From GCA-2794515 sp034436155 (GTDB lineage: Bacteria; Chloroflexota; Anaerolineae; Aggregatilineales; Phototrophicaceae), in NCBI GenBank assembly GCA_034436155.1, contig DAOTVP010000008.1, positions 62,001-126,000 of the forward strand: DNA of 64,000 bases, given 5' to 3'. The notes under the pieces are model-generated. The model was not told the DNA's origin and searched no databases. It saw only the letters and a program-made list of their open reading frames with translations. Both the position numbers and the translations under genes were made by a program. The stretch's first letter is position 1, and each line of letters opens with the position of its first letter. Positions 37,088 through 45,265 of this stretch are shown piece by piece.

Positions 37088-37525
37088 TTAGTAACTACCA
37101 CACGTCCCGCATCCGCCAGCTTCGTTAAATGTACCCGATTCTTGTTCATTTTTGGCTTTGAACGACTTGCCACAACCACAACCGCCTGCCGAGTTGGGAT
37201 TATCAATACGGAAACCACCACCCATCAAGCTATCGACAAAATCAATGGTTGCGCCATACAAATATCCCATGCTGGTGGGATCGACAACCAAACGCACCCC
37301 ATCCACATTGACAACCGTGTCGTTAGCTTCTGGAGCGGGTTCAAACGCCATGCCATATTGCAAACCAGAGCAACCACCGCCCGCTACGAAAACGCGCAAT
37401 ACATGGTTAGGAATTTGGCGTTGTTCGAGCAAATTACGGATGGTCATCGCCGCGGCGGGTGTGACGATGAGAGCGGTATCATCTACTGTGCCAATTTGGA
37501 CTTCATTTTGTTCAATCACTGCCAT
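37088..37525 (-). CDS. A-type iron-sulfur cluster carrier (IscA/ErpA/SufA family)
   Basis: 145 residues. The three conserved cysteines are Cys52 (GGGCSGLQYGM), Cys116 and Cys118 (GGCGCGKSF), which bind the cluster in this family. The C-terminus adds about 25 residues with two further cysteines (Cys139 and Cys142, GGCGTCGSY), not part of the usual fold. It lies downstream of a SufR-like regulator and has its own promoter with a palindrome beside it, so it is likely regulated by Fe-S supply. Confidence 0.93.
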   Translation of the reverse strand: MAVIEQNEVQIGTVDDTALIVTPAAAMTIRNLLEQRQIPNHVLRVFVAGGGCSGLQYGMAFEPAPEANDTVVNVDGVRLVVDPTSMGYLYGATIDFVDSLMGGGFRIDNPNSAGGCGCGKSFKAKNEQESGTFNEAGGCGTCGSY

Positions 37526-37567
37526 GAGATTTCCTCAATTCTTTTTACAATTCATCAGTCTTTACAG

Positions 37568-37596
37568 ATAGTAACATACTCTGAAAAAATGGTCAA
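37568..37596 (-). promoter_or_regulatory. Promoter of the Fe-S carrier gene
   Basis: On the minus strand TTGACC (37596-37591), a 17-base spacer and TACTAT (37573-37568); each box is 5 of 6 to consensus. It would start about 35 bases before the ATG of the A-type carrier. Confidence 0.65.
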
Positions 37597-37601
37597 TAAA
37601 A

Positions 37602-37615
37602 ATGATGAACATCAT
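37602..37615. promoter_or_regulatory. Palindrome beside the Fe-S carrier promoter, candidate operator
   Basis: ATGATGAACATCAT has perfect six-base arms around AA. It ends five bases upstream of the -35 box of the Fe-S carrier gene, directly after the stop of the SufR-like regulator. Half-sites TGAT/ATCA also occur, with closer spacing, in the 38322 palindrome upstream of that regulator. Confidence 0.5.
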
Positions 37616-37620
37616 AAAAA

Positions 37621-38274
37621 TTAACTATCATTTGTCATGGGTGGGATAAAATAGGCACAGCTATTATCCCCTTGCGAAACGCGAGTCATCACACGCGGAA
37701 TCACGCCTAGCATCGAAGAAATGAGGCGCATATCCATGCTACACAGGGCATCGGTGGTATGCGATAACTGATGATAGGGGCAGTTGGTCGTCCGCAAAAT
37801 ATACCCTTCGCCATCATCACAGGCTTCCCAATAGGCTTGATAGCCATGTTGATTGAGATAATCGACCGCATAATGCAGACGTTCTGGCATTGTCATGCCC
37901 TTCACATGGGCAGAAAGCGCCATATTTTCTGCGACACCTTCCAAAATGACATTCACCTGTTGGCTAGGCAATTGATTTTGCAGTTGTTCGAGCAACAATG
38001 CCGCCAAATTTTGATAATTATTCGGAAAGAATCGTAAGGCTTTGGCGGTGAGGGTGTAAATATGTTGCGGTCTACCGGGCGATTTTTTATGTCGACGTTG
38101 GCTGATGTTGATGAGGTCTTCTTGTTGTAGCAATGCCAAATGATGACGCACGGTGACGGGTGTTATATCATCATCGCGCCGCTTTTTGAGGATGGTCACA
38201 ATTTCATCGACTGTGGCATCACCAATTTCGTGTAAAATTTCTAAAATGAGTTGTCGTGTCTCTTGCATACGCAC
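37621..38274 (-). CDS. SufR-like winged-helix regulator with cysteine cluster
   Basis: 217 residues from GTG 38274, or ATG 38268. The N-terminal half is a winged helix of the ArsR/DeoR type (TRQLILEILHEIGDATVDEI, TPVTVRHHLALLQQEDLI, KKSPGRPQHIYTLT). The C-terminal half has Cys165, Cys178 (C-X12-C) and Cys206 with the context NCPYHQLS and SCAYFI, like the cluster-binding part of SufR, which represses suf genes when it carries a [4Fe-4S] cluster. The third SufR cysteine is not at its usual spacing; Cys152 is extra. The next gene encodes an Fe-S carrier, which supports the role. Confidence 0.8.
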   Translation of the reverse strand: MRMQETRQLILEILHEIGDATVDEIVTILKKRRDDDITPVTVRHHLALLQQEDLINISQRRHKKSPGRPQHIYTLTAKALRFFPNNYQNLAALLLEQLQNQLPSQQVNVILEGVAENMALSAHVKGMTMPERLHYAVDYLNQHGYQAYWEACDDGEGYILRTTNCPYHQLSHTTDALCSMDMRLISSMLGVIPRVMTRVSQGDNSCAYFIPPMTNDS

Positions 38275-38321
38275 TTTGTATCAATTATCAAATTTAAGAT
38301 ATTATAACATCATTCTCATGA

Positions 38322-38343
38322 AATTGCTGATATATCAACAATT
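38322..38343. promoter_or_regulatory. 22-base palindrome between the SufR-like gene and pheA, candidate operator
   Basis: The sequence from 38322 to 38343 is AATTG-c-TGATATATCA-a-CAATT: ten of eleven pairs match. It overlaps the likely -35 region of the regulator gene (its TATAAT is at 38306-38301 on the minus strand) and the edge of the pheA -35 box (38342). This position fits autoregulation by the SufR-like protein. Confidence 0.6.
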
Positions 38344-38369
38344 GTCACCACAAAATTCCCTTGTACAAT
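38342..38369 (+). promoter_or_regulatory. Promoter of pheA
   Basis: TTGTCA (38342-38347), a 16-base spacer and TACAAT (38364-38369), each 5 of 6 to consensus. It drives pheA and diverges from the promoter of the SufR-like gene; the 22-base palindrome touches its -35 box. Confidence 0.6.
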
Positions 38370-38415
38370 TGCGCATGGTGCATTTATTCATGCAATTCTA
38401 AGGAGATAAAGTTCC

Positions 38416-39252
38416 TTGAGCCTCACAGTTGCTTTTCAAGGTGTTCATGGTGCATATTCAGAACAAGCCGTGCGTCAGCATTTTGGCAATGATGTCATCA
38501 CCTACCCCTGCCCTAGTTTTAGCGATTTATTTGATGCGATTAACAATCGTACTGTGGATTATGGCGTGTTGCCCGTTGAAAATGCGTTGGCGGGCGCAGT
38601 GAATCAGGCATACGAATTGCTCCTCGACCACGATTTACGCATTCAAGCCGAAATTATTTTGCATGTTCATCATGCATTGCTCGCCCCCAAAGGCACAACC
38701 TTCGCCCAAATCAAACAAGTGCGTTCACATCCACAGGCGCTCGCCCAATGCGAAAGTTACTTGCGCCGTCATAAAATTTTAGCCATCCCCGATTATGACA
38801 CCGCAGGCTCGGCGAAAAATCTAGCCGAAAACCCAACCCCCAACACGGGGGCTATCGCCAGTTTATTGGCGGGTGAGTTATATAATTTAGAGGTGTTAGC
38901 ATCAGACATCGAAGATGTCGCATTTAACTTCACGCGCTTTTTTGTACTCGGTCATGATGACCCCCCTCGTGGGGATTATAATAAAACATCCATCGTATTC
39001 GCCGTCCGCAACCGTCCCGCCGCTTTGTATGAATGTCTGGGCGAATTTGCAGAACGGGGATTAAACTTGACCAAGCTCGAATCACGTCCGCGCCGTAATC
39101 GTCCGTGGGAGCCAATTTTCTATCTGGATTTTGAGGGACATTGGCAAGATACCCCATGCCAAGAAGTGTTAGCGCGGTTATTACATCGGACATCGTTCAT
39201 TAAAATGTTGGGGTCTTACCCTGCGGTTGTCACAAAATCAGTCGGTATATGA
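38416..39252 (+). CDS. pheA: Prephenate dehydratase
   Basis: 278 residues from TTG 38416, ten bases after AGGAG. Converts prephenate to phenylpyruvate in phenylalanine synthesis. Motifs: VAFQGVHGAYSEQAVRQHFG, DYGVLPVENALAGAVNQAYELL, and the catalytic TRF in FNFTRFFVLG. A C-terminal ACT domain with LTKLESRPRRNRPWEPIFYLDFEGH would bind phenylalanine for feedback control. It is a stand-alone dehydratase, with no chorismate mutase domain. asd follows after 12 bases. Confidence 0.95.
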   Translation: MSLTVAFQGVHGAYSEQAVRQHFGNDVITYPCPSFSDLFDAINNRTVDYGVLPVENALAGAVNQAYELLLDHDLRIQAEIILHVHHALLAPKGTTFAQIKQVRSHPQALAQCESYLRRHKILAIPDYDTAGSAKNLAENPTPNTGAIASLLAGELYNLEVLASDIEDVAFNFTRFFVLGHDDPPRGDYNKTSIVFAVRNRPAALYECLGEFAERGLNLTKLESRPRRNRPWEPIFYLDFEGHWQDTPCQEVLARLLHRTSFIKMLGSYPAVVTKSVGI

Positions 39253-39264
39253 GGATTAACAGGC

Positions 39265-40332
39265 ATGAAAAAATTGAATGTGGCTATTTTAGGTGCAACG
39301 GGCGCTGTTGGTCAACGATTTATCCAATTGCTCGAAAATCATCCGTGGTTTGAGGTGACAGAACTCATCGGCTCGGAACGGAGTGCGGGCAAAAAATATG
39401 GTGATGCCACCAATTGGATTTTAGACGGTGCGCCACCATCGGCTATACGCGATATGACCGTTAAAGGGTTGTATGATGCTATCGATGCGCCGTTGGTTTT
39501 TTCGGCATTGCCCAAAGAACCCGCCGTAGAACGTGAACCCGACCTTGCCAAAGCGGGGCATGTGGTATGCACTAACGCCTCTGCCCATCGCATGGCGGAT
39601 GATGTGCCGTTATTGCTCCCAGAAATCAACGCCGAACATATCGGGCTTATCCCGATTCAACGCGAAAATCGGCATTGGGGGACAGGGGCGCTCATCGCCA
39701 ACTCGAATTGTACGGTGATGCCCGTTGTCATGGCGATTAAACCACTCATGCCATTCGGCGTGAAGCATATTCACATGGTCAGCCAACAAGCCATTAGCGG
39801 GGCTGGTCATCCGGGTGTCGCTTCGTTGGATATTATGGATAATGTCGTGCCATATATCGGCGGCGAAGAGGAAAAAACCGAATCGGAATCGCGCAAGATG
39901 TTGGGCGAATTTACGGGCGGAACCATCGCGTATGCCGATTTTCTGGCGAGCGCGACTTGCACCCGTGTGCCTGTACTCGATGGTCATACCGTTTCTATAT
40001 CGGTCGGATTGGATGCAAAAGTAGGCATAAACGACATTCTGCACGCATGGGAATCGTTTATCGCGCCAGATCCTGTGCCGAATTTGCCAAGCGCCCCCCA
40101 GCATATGGTCACGTATTTGCCCCAAAATGACCGTCCACAACCACGCCGTGACCGTATGGCAGGCAATGGGATGACCACATCCATCGGACGTTTACGTGAA
40201 TGTCCGATTTTGGGTTATAAATTTGTGGCGCTCTCGCATAATACTATTCGTGGGGCGGCGGGATGTAGCATCCTCAACGCCGAATTATTGGCAGTTAGTG
40301 GCTATATCGGCAATTTTCGCCCTATAGCATAA
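39265..40332 (+). CDS. asd: Aspartate-semialdehyde dehydrogenase, archaeal/fungal type
   Basis: 355 residues. Reduces aspartyl phosphate on the way to lysine, threonine and methionine. The NADP site is LGATGAVGQRFIQLL; the catalytic cysteine is Cys149 in NSNCTVMPVV. HMVSQQAISGAGHPGV and the TCTRVPVLDGHTVSISVGL segment place it in the branch common in archaea and fungi rather than in the Escherichia coli type. It follows pheA closely and is probably cotranscribed. Confidence 0.94.
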   Translation: MKKLNVAILGATGAVGQRFIQLLENHPWFEVTELIGSERSAGKKYGDATNWILDGAPPSAIRDMTVKGLYDAIDAPLVFSALPKEPAVEREPDLAKAGHVVCTNASAHRMADDVPLLLPEINAEHIGLIPIQRENRHWGTGALIANSNCTVMPVVMAIKPLMPFGVKHIHMVSQQAISGAGHPGVASLDIMDNVVPYIGGEEEKTESESRKMLGEFTGGTIAYADFLASATCTRVPVLDGHTVSISVGLDAKVGINDILHAWESFIAPDPVPNLPSAPQHMVTYLPQNDRPQPRRDRMAGNGMTTSIGRLRECPILGYKFVALSHNTIRGAAGCSILNAELLAVSGYIGNFRPIA

Positions 40333-40353
40333 TGCAGTTCGTCTTGTAAACTA

Positions 40354-40380
40354 ACGGTTATTCAATTAACCGTAGCTTTT
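40354..40380 (+). terminator. Terminator of the pheA-asd operon
   Basis: ACGGTTA (40354-40360), loop TTCAAT, TAACCGT (40367-40373), then AGCTTTT. Seven-pair stem 21 bases after the asd stop. Confidence 0.65.
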
Positions 40381-40438
40381 AACAACCAACTGTGTTGTTT
40401 TATTGTATACGTATCAACTGATTTCAGTAGGAGAAACC

Positions 40439-41650
40439 ATGAGAATTTTCATCACAGGCATTGACGGCTATTTGGGCTGGACGTTGGCGCAATATTTGGT
40501 GGCGCGTGGTCATACCGTAGCAGGTGCAGATGCCATGCTTCGCCGTCAATGGGTCGAGGAACTCAACAGCCAAAGCGCGATTCCCATTTATAGTCGTAAA
40601 GAACGCATCGCCGCCTTCAAAGAACACTACGGTGTGGATTTAGATTTCCGCGAAGGTGACTTTATGGATTATGAATTCACGCGCAATTTCTTCGCCGAAT
40701 TCAAACCCGACACGATTGTGCATTTGGGTCAAGTCCCCTCTGCACCCTATTCGATGATTGACCGTGACCACACGGTTTTCACGCAACAAAATAACGTCAT
40801 CGGCAATTTGAACATCCTCTGGGCGATGAAAGAGGTTTGCCCCGAAGCGCATTTGGTCAAATTGGGGACAATGGGAGAATATGGCACGCCCAATATCGAT
40901 ATTCCAGAAGGCTTCTTTGAGGTGGAATTTAGAGGTCGTAAAGATTATCTCCCCTTCCCACGCCAAGCCGCCAGTTTCTATCATTGGAGCAAAGTACACG
41001 ACTCGAACAACACCATGTACGCCTGCAAAATTTGGGGTTTACGCGCCACCGACATCATGCAAGGGGTGGTGTTCGGCACACGTATTGACGAAATGGGCGA
41101 AAATCCAGACCCACGCCTGCGTACACGCCTCGATTTTGATGAATGTTTCGGGACAGCCATTAACCGCTTCTGTTGCCAAGCGGTCATCGGTCATCCATTG
41201 ACCTTGTTCGGCGCGGGCAAACAAAAACGGGGGTTCTTGCCCTTGCGTGATTCGATGCAATGCCTGACCATCGCGTGCGAAAATCCGCCCAAACACGGTG
41301 AATATCGCGTTTTCAATCAATTTGAAGAAACCTATAACATCTTCCAATTGGCAGATATGGTCGCAGAAGTCGGCGATGAATTGGGCATCCCTGTCGAAAT
41401 TGCCGAATACGATAATCCGCGTTACGAAGCGGCAGAACATTATTTTAACCCAGACCGCAATCACCTCATCAACTTGGGTTATAAACCCTCGCATGATGTG
41501 AAAGCCGAAATGCGGATTATGATTCAAGATTTGATGCAATATAAAGACCGCATCGAATCGAAAAAAGATGTCCTCGTCCCCAGCATCCGTTGGGAAGGCG
41601 TGCGTCGTCGCTCGAATATGATTGCCAAGCATCAAAAACAACGAGCATAA
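40439..41650 (+). CDS. sqdB: UDP-sulfoquinovose synthase-like NAD-dependent epimerase (SQD1/SqdB)
   Basis: 403 residues from ATG 40439, five bases after AGGAG. Extended SDR with NAD site ITGIDGYLGWTLA and the triad Thr144, Tyr181 and Lys185 (LGTMGEYGTPN and FYHWSKVHDS), nearly identical in position and context to plant SQD1. Other shared stretches are SAPYSMIDRDHTVFTQQNNV, FGTAINRFCCQAVIGHPLT and EYRVFNQFEETYNI. SQD1 makes UDP-sulfoquinovose from UDP-glucose and sulfite for sulfolipid. No sulfoquinovosyltransferase gene is adjacent, so the pathway must be completed elsewhere. Confidence 0.88.
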   Translation: MRIFITGIDGYLGWTLAQYLVARGHTVAGADAMLRRQWVEELNSQSAIPIYSRKERIAAFKEHYGVDLDFREGDFMDYEFTRNFFAEFKPDTIVHLGQVPSAPYSMIDRDHTVFTQQNNVIGNLNILWAMKEVCPEAHLVKLGTMGEYGTPNIDIPEGFFEVEFRGRKDYLPFPRQAASFYHWSKVHDSNNTMYACKIWGLRATDIMQGVVFGTRIDEMGENPDPRLRTRLDFDECFGTAINRFCCQAVIGHPLTLFGAGKQKRGFLPLRDSMQCLTIACENPPKHGEYRVFNQFEETYNIFQLADMVAEVGDELGIPVEIAEYDNPRYEAAEHYFNPDRNHLINLGYKPSHDVKAEMRIMIQDLMQYKDRIESKKDVLVPSIRWEGVRRRSNMIAKHQKQRA

Positions 41651-41687
41651 TTGGATATAGCATCGTCACACCAAGCTAAGTATTCTG

Positions 41688-41713
41688 TAAGGGCGCACGA
41701 TGGTGCGCCCTTA
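41688..41713. terminator. Strong hairpin after the sqdB-like gene
   Basis: TAAGGGCGCAC (41688-41698), loop GATG, GTGCGCCCTTA (41703-41713): a perfect eleven-pair stem 37 bases after the stop. There is no T-run. Confidence 0.55.
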
Positions 41714-41762
41714 TGCAATGTGCAATTTATGATTATTCATCACCCAATTAAAAGGATGACCG

Positions 41763-43073
41763 ATGATTCAATTTCGCAAATGGAATGAAGTTTCATCAGA
41801 AGACCGCGCTAAAGTGATGCGCCGTGCCGAACAAGACATCAGCGACCTCATCCCCACCGCGCAAGAAGTGATAGACCGTGTTCGCAAAGAGGGCGATGCC
41901 GGCGTGGTACATTATGCCCGCAAATTCGATGCGCCCAATTTCAGCATCGAGATGCTCAAAGCCTCGTCAGAAGATTTTGCCAACGCCCGCGCCCAAATCA
42001 GCGCAGAGGTGATTTTCGCTATCCAACAAGCACACGCCAACATCAAAAAATTTCATGAAGAACAAATGCCAGAAGCCATGTGGTTCACCGAAATTCAACC
42101 GGGTATCATGGCGGGCGAAAAAATTACACCCATCACCAGCGTGGCGCTGTATGTACCACGCGGTAAAGGCGCATTTCCGTCGGTGATGCTCATGTTGGCG
42201 ACACCCGCTATTGTCGCAGGGGTCGAAAAAGTGATTGTCGTCACCCCGCCAACACCCGATGGCAAAGCCGATGCCGCCTCGTTGGTCGCCGCCGAAATTT
42301 GTGGCGTGGATGAGGTGTATGTGGTCGGGGGGATGCAAGCCATTGCCGCGGTTGCTTATGGCACGCAATCTATCCCCAAAGTCGATAAGGTGATTGGACC
42401 AGGGAGCAGTTATGTTTCTGCGGCTAAACGTCTACTTTACGGCGTGATTGATGTCGGGTTGCCCGCGGGTCCGAGCGAATCCATCATTTTATGTGATGAA
42501 CACGCAGACCCACGCCTCGCCGCGCTGGATTTATTGGTCGAAGCTGAACACGGGGCAGAATCCGCCGCCACGTTGGTCACACATAGCGAAAAAGTGGCAC
42601 AAGAGGCGTTGAATATTCTGCCCGAATACATCGCCCAACTTCCGGAATGGCGACGTAAATTTGTCGAGAATGTGTTAGCAAATTATGGTGGCATCATCTT
42701 GACCAACAGCCTCGAAGAATCGATACAATTCGTCAACGATTACGCGCCAGAGCATCTCGAAGTTTTGGTGGATGAACCCTTCATCGCGCTGAATAAAATC
42801 CGCAACGCGGGCGAAATTCTGCTCGGTCATATGACCCCTATCCCCACAGCGAATTATTGCTTGGGCTTAAACGCCATTTTGCCAACGGGTGGATTTGCGC
42901 GTAGCTTTTCATCGGTCAGCGTGTGGGATTTCCTCAAACGCAGTGGCATCGGCTATTTATCCAAAGAGGGTTATGGTCGCTTGCAAGGCATCACCGCCAC
43001 TCTCGCCGATTACGAAGATTTTCCCGCGCACGCCTTTGCGATTCGCAAGCGCAACGAAATTTTGGGATTGTAG
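41763..43073 (+). CDS. hisD: Histidinol dehydrogenase
   Basis: 436 residues. Catalyses the last two oxidations of histidine synthesis. Landmarks are PITSVALYVPRGKGAFPSVML, the NAD site and VDKVIGPGSSYVSAAKRLL, GLPAGPSESIILCDEHADPR with LLVEAEHGAESAATLVT (zinc ligands Gln/His region), YAPEHLEVL and the C-terminal HMTPIPTANYCLGLNAILPTGGFARSFSSVS. AAAGGA precedes the ATG. The other his genes in this window are on the opposite strand, three kilobases away. Confidence 0.96.
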   Translation: MIQFRKWNEVSSEDRAKVMRRAEQDISDLIPTAQEVIDRVRKEGDAGVVHYARKFDAPNFSIEMLKASSEDFANARAQISAEVIFAIQQAHANIKKFHEEQMPEAMWFTEIQPGIMAGEKITPITSVALYVPRGKGAFPSVMLMLATPAIVAGVEKVIVVTPPTPDGKADAASLVAAEICGVDEVYVVGGMQAIAAVAYGTQSIPKVDKVIGPGSSYVSAAKRLLYGVIDVGLPAGPSESIILCDEHADPRLAALDLLVEAEHGAESAATLVTHSEKVAQEALNILPEYIAQLPEWRRKFVENVLANYGGIILTNSLEESIQFVNDYAPEHLEVLVDEPFIALNKIRNAGEILLGHMTPIPTANYCLGLNAILPTGGFARSFSSVSVWDFLKRSGIGYLSKEGYGRLQGITATLADYEDFPAHAFAIRKRNEILGL

Positions 43074-43126
43074 AACCCTTTTTATTCACACCTATGAGTA
43101 GCATTTAATAGAGGGCATCTCCTTTG

Positions 43127-43224
43127 TGGCTGACATACGAGGCTAAAGCCTCTAGTCGTCCATTACGCCCCTCAAAATTGGATAGGTGTAATGGACGACT
43201 AGCGCAAAGCGCGTATGTCGTCCA
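43127..43224. repeat. Composite nested palindrome, copies C1 and C2 in inverted orientation
   Basis: C2 (43192-43224) has arms TGGACGAC/GTCGTCCA, then TAG, inner hairpin GCGC-AAA-GCGC and GTAT. C1 (43127-43162), on the other strand, has arms TGGACGAC/GTCAGCCA, TAG, inner hairpin AGGC-TTTA-GCCT and CGTAT. Together they form a larger inverted repeat with an 18-base arm each (43152-43169 and 43185-43202, one G-T pair). The composite fills most of the space between hisD and the next gene. Confidence 0.7.
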
Positions 43225-43282
43225 CAAATATAAACACCTTTAAGATTATGTCGTCTCAAACAACCTGCCAACGGGATATTTC

Positions 43283-44524
43283 ATGACAAACATCCTCCAG
43301 ACCATCCAGCAATTGCAATTCACCGATAAACCACAAGCCGAATCACTCCTCATGGAATTCATCCGTGAGACATTCGATTTAGCGGTGCAAGCGGTGGAAT
43401 TGCGCCCACTCGCCATCTCGCTCAATTCGTTTAACGGATTTATCACCCTCACAGACGACAGAAAATTGTTTTTCAAGACACATACCGAACAAGATACCGT
43501 CATTGACGAATATTATAACGCCCGTCTGCTGGCGGATGTGGGGTATCCGATTATCCAACCCCTGTATAGCACCACCAAAACGGGTCAACAATTTTTGATT
43601 TACGAAGTCATCACTGCACCATCGGTGTTTGATGTGGCATGGGATTTGGAACTGCGCCAATCTCGCAACGAGCCTATCGCAGATGATATGAATCGGCTCA
43701 AACGCGCCCAAAATGATGCCGATGATGCGCTGTTCACGTATTATCAGACCAGCCTCGAATCCCCTACTCCAACACCCAACGCGCCCATTCACCAATTGTT
43801 TTATCATCGGCTGACGGGCGGACGCTACGACCGGTTTTATGCCAATGACATCCCCATCGCCTTACCTCATGGCACATTCACCATGGGGGATGTAAAGCGC
43901 ATGACATGGGTCATTAACGGGCAACAATACACCAAAACGATTAACGACCTCGTAGCGGATGCGATTCGTCTGCTCAATCCGACCATCCCACACGCCACCA
44001 TTATCGGACACGGCGATGCCCATAACGGCAATGTATTTTATATGCAAGATAAAACCGCGTTGCTGTATTTCGATCCCGCTTTCGCAGGCAGACATTCACC
44101 CTTGTTCGACCTCGTGAAGCCGATTTTTCACAACGTTTTCGCCATGTGGATGTATTTTCCGTATATCAAAAAAGAGACCACGCCTATTCAGATACAGGTG
44201 CGCGGGGATGAATGGCATATCACCTATGATTATACATTGTGGTCGGTGCGGACGATGTTTTTGGGGAGTAAATTTGAGCGCGTGCTGATTCCGACTCTCA
44301 AATTGCTGAAAGAACGTGGATTTTTGCCCGATCATTGGCGTGAAATAGTCAAATCGGCGTTGTTCTGTTGCCCATTCTTGACGCTGAATTTGGCTGATAG
44401 CAACCGCTTTCCGCCAGAAATCAGTTTGGTCGGGCTTGCCATGTCGGTGGAGATGGGCGGGAATGCTATCCACAGCAATCATATTTTGGATAAATGGCTG
44501 GATGTGGCGCAAAATAGCCTATAA
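43283..44524 (+). CDS. Phosphotransferase-fold protein (APH/choline kinase-like)
   Basis: 413 residues. The kinase-like core has the catalytic loop HATIIGHGDAHNGNVFYM and the DPxxxG-type segment LLYFDPAFAGRHSPLFDL; the N-terminal LFFKTHTEQDTVIDEYYNARLL resembles the ATP-binding lobe with its lysine. Proteins of this fold phosphorylate small hydroxyl compounds such as aminoglycosides or choline. The substrate is unknown and resistance should not be assumed. Its 3' end abuts the convergent FGE-fold gene (one base apart). Confidence 0.75.
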   Translation: MTNILQTIQQLQFTDKPQAESLLMEFIRETFDLAVQAVELRPLAISLNSFNGFITLTDDRKLFFKTHTEQDTVIDEYYNARLLADVGYPIIQPLYSTTKTGQQFLIYEVITAPSVFDVAWDLELRQSRNEPIADDMNRLKRAQNDADDALFTYYQTSLESPTPTPNAPIHQLFYHRLTGGRYDRFYANDIPIALPHGTFTMGDVKRMTWVINGQQYTKTINDLVADAIRLLNPTIPHATIIGHGDAHNGNVFYMQDKTALLYFDPAFAGRHSPLFDLVKPIFHNVFAMWMYFPYIKKETTPIQIQVRGDEWHITYDYTLWSVRTMFLGSKFERVLIPTLKLLKERGFLPDHWREIVKSALFCCPFLTLNLADSNRFPPEISLVGLAMSVEMGGNAIHSNHILDKWLDVAQNSL

Positions 44525-44525
44525 C

Positions 44526-45257
44526 CTATTCAAAATCGGCATTGGCAAAACACGCGACCCGAAATCCTTTGTTGCTATACCCCCCATTGAGGGGGTTATT
44601 GCGATTGCTAAATAAACAACCAATGCGGTCTGCATATGTGGTATACCAAGACCCACCGCGCAGAATGCGCTCATCGCTATGTACCCCACTCAGGCGATTT
44701 TCGCCTGTACGATATTTGGTAATACACCATTCCCATACATTGCCCGCCATATCCACGCATCCATACGGGCTATCACTTTTGCCTTCGTAGTGATACACAG
44801 GTGTGGTTTTACCGATACCCGCTTTATCCACATTATGATTGCACAAACTGGCATCCCACACATCCCCCCACGGATATGCCCGATTATCATCTCCCTGCGC
44901 GGCGCGTTGCCACATGGCATCAGTGGGGAGCATCATTATCGCGCCTGTTTTATCGCTCAACCATCGGCAAAATTTGACTGCCTCGTACCATGTCATGGCG
45001 ACCACAGGACAATCATCACAATTCCAATGGGGACTATCCCAATAAAACGGGATTGCCCCACCACCATGATGAATATATTCGGCATATTGTTTGTTGGTGA
45101 TGGGATATTTCGCCATGTAAAATGCGGGGACATCCACCGTCATCGGTTGTTTGATATACAAATCACCATCTAACCCGCGTGGCATGAGTGTAACCTGCCC
45201 TTGTGGGATAAAACACCAATCAAATGGGGGTGGTAGGATGATGTCGAGCTTGTACAT
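44526..45257 (-). CDS. FGE/SUMF1-fold protein, probably not a sulfatase activator
   Basis: 243 residues from ATG 45257, just after hisG, with AGGAA upstream. The fold signatures are PFDWCFIPQGQVTLM, YPITNKQYAEYIHHGGG, WYEAVKFCRWLSDKTG, RAYPWGDVWD, GNVWEWCITKYRTG and ILRGGSWYT. The cysteine pair used by true formylglycine-generating enzymes (CHxSYC context) is missing; the corresponding region reads WYTTYADRIGCLFSNR. Many proteins of this fold have other roles. It may be cotranscribed with hisZ-hisG. Confidence 0.82.
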   Translation of the reverse strand: MYKLDIILPPPFDWCFIPQGQVTLMPRGLDGDLYIKQPMTVDVPAFYMAKYPITNKQYAEYIHHGGGAIPFYWDSPHWNCDDCPVVAMTWYEAVKFCRWLSDKTGAIMMLPTDAMWQRAAQGDDNRAYPWGDVWDASLCNHNVDKAGIGKTTPVYHYEGKSDSPYGCVDMAGNVWEWCITKYRTGENRLSGVHSDERILRGGSWYTTYADRIGCLFSNRNNPLNGGYSNKGFRVACFANADFE

Positions 45258-45265
45258 GATGATTC

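Noticed and set aside
43127..43224. CRISPR-like or insertion-sequence remnant
   Set aside because: There are two inverted units, not direct repeats with spacers, and no transposase fragment or target duplication is visible.
43283..44524. Aminoglycoside resistance gene
   Set aside because: Only the general phosphotransferase fold is visible; nothing points to aminoglycosides as substrate and there is no mobile element.
44526..45257. Sulfatase-activating formylglycine-generating enzyme
   Set aside because: The cysteine pair needed for that reaction is missing, and no sulfatase gene is near.
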